A stretch of 64,000 bases of DNA from Roseateles asaccharophilus (GTDB lineage Bacteria; Pseudomonadota; Gammaproteobacteria; Burkholderiales; Burkholderiaceae_C): the NCBI RefSeq assembly GCF_004362405.1, contig NZ_SNXE01000002.1:248001-312000 (forward strand), given 5' to 3'. Below are positions 63,649 through 64,000 of the stretch, piece by piece (the stretch's first letter is position 1; each line of letters opens with the position of its first letter). A program made the translations under genes and the position numbers. The notes below the pieces were generated by a model. The model worked only from the letters and a program-made list of their open reading frames with translations, did not search any database and was not told the DNA's origin.

Positions 63649-64000
63649 AAGAGGGCTCTCCCTTGGTCTGGGCGGCGGGCGGCGTGCGCCCCAAAAAATA
63701 CTGGCTGAGCCACGGGTCCTGAGAACGCATCAAGTCCTGCACCCGCCCATCGGCCAGCACACGGCCCTCGGCCAGGGCAATCACGCGGTCGGTGGCGCCG
63801 ATCAGGGTGTCCAGATCGTGAGTGACGAGGAAGACCGTGAGGCCCAGATCATCCACCAGGCTGCGCACCAGTCGGTCAAAGCCTCGCGCGGTGATGGGAT
63901 CCAGCCCCGAGGTCGGCTCGTCCATGAAAAGCAGTTCCGGCTCCAGGGCGATGGCGCGGGCGATGGCCGCACGCTTGCGCATGCCGCCCGAGAGTTCGCT
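63638..64000 (-). CDS. Mla/Ttg2-type ABC transporter ATP-binding protein (5' end missing)
   Basis: The C-terminal 120 residues of an ABC ATPase; the frame stays open through base 64000. It begins at the signature SELSGGMRKRAAIARAIALEPELLFMDEPTSGLDP and continues with the H-loop FLVTHDLDTL. It would energise the MCE system encoded downstream. The start and probably the permease gene lie beyond the right end. Confidence 0.93.
   Translation of the reverse strand, partial: SELSGGMRKRAAIARAIALEPELLFMDEPTSGLDPITARGFDRLVRSLVDDLGLTVFLVTHDLDTLIGATDRVIALAEGRVLADGRVQDLMRSQDPWLSQYFLGRTPPAAQTKGEPSYGS

Overview
The window is GC-rich, densely packed bacterial chromosome. The gene order clpA-mtfA-lpxH-ppiB-ppiA-cysS-alkA-accA-tilS-lysC-tRNA-Ser, the codon bias and the protein families (a scoAB CoA-transferase pair, a class I fumarase, a DUF1800/DUF1501 pair, many lone substrate-binding proteins, MocR regulators) point to a betaproteobacterium of the Burkholderiales. 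The Roseateles/Rubrivivax/Leptothrix group is the likeliest; this is an inference from gene content, not a phylogeny. No phage, insertion sequence, integrase or CRISPR array was found.

Layout. 1-11.6 kb is housekeeping: the clpA 3' end, mtfA-lpxH-two cyclophilins, a TPR protein, cysS, a 3-methyladenine glycosylase, accA, tilS, lysC (with a probable internal start for an ACT-only subunit) and tRNA-Ser(GCU). 11.6-18.2 kb holds a divergent MocR / PaiB-GNAT module, ETF-ubiquinone oxidoreductase, an SDR, YceH and a thioesterase.

18.2-27.9 kb is the most distinctive region. A TonB-dependent receptor is divergent from a tightly packed six-gene run: secreted cyanophycinase (CphE type), an M14-family hydrolase of the CphZ/AotO type, a YfcC-family transporter, an ArgR-type AraC regulator and two arginine succinyltransferase-like proteins (AruF and a diverged AruG). 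Read together this is a scavenging pathway for external cyanophycin: cut the polymer outside the cytoplasm, import and split the beta-Asp-Arg dipeptide, and feed arginine into the succinyltransferase route. The divergent intergenic region carries two identical 14-bp palindromes and a degenerate third copy.

27.9-38.6 kb: an ArsR regulator whose operator covers a perfect TATAAT and drives a split YeeE/YedE sulfur transporter; a PAS-LuxR regulator with a thioesterase; a TonB-like protein containing a (Ala-Gln)16 hexanucleotide repeat; a fliB-porin-hybrid binding protein run; scoAB; and a double zinc-ribbon membrane protein. 38.6-53.2 kb: secreted DUF1800/DUF1501 proteins, a type 1 binding protein, a UbiH-family hydroxylase, RidA-DsbB, ComEC, and the operon moxR-DUF58-transglutaminase-mltB. 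53.2-64 kb: an HDAC-like deacetylase, a trypsin-like protease, an MscS channel, a membrane-anchored binding protein overlapping a MASE1-PAS-GGDEF-EAL gene, class I fumarase, and part of an Mla/Pqi-type lipid transport operon running off the right end.
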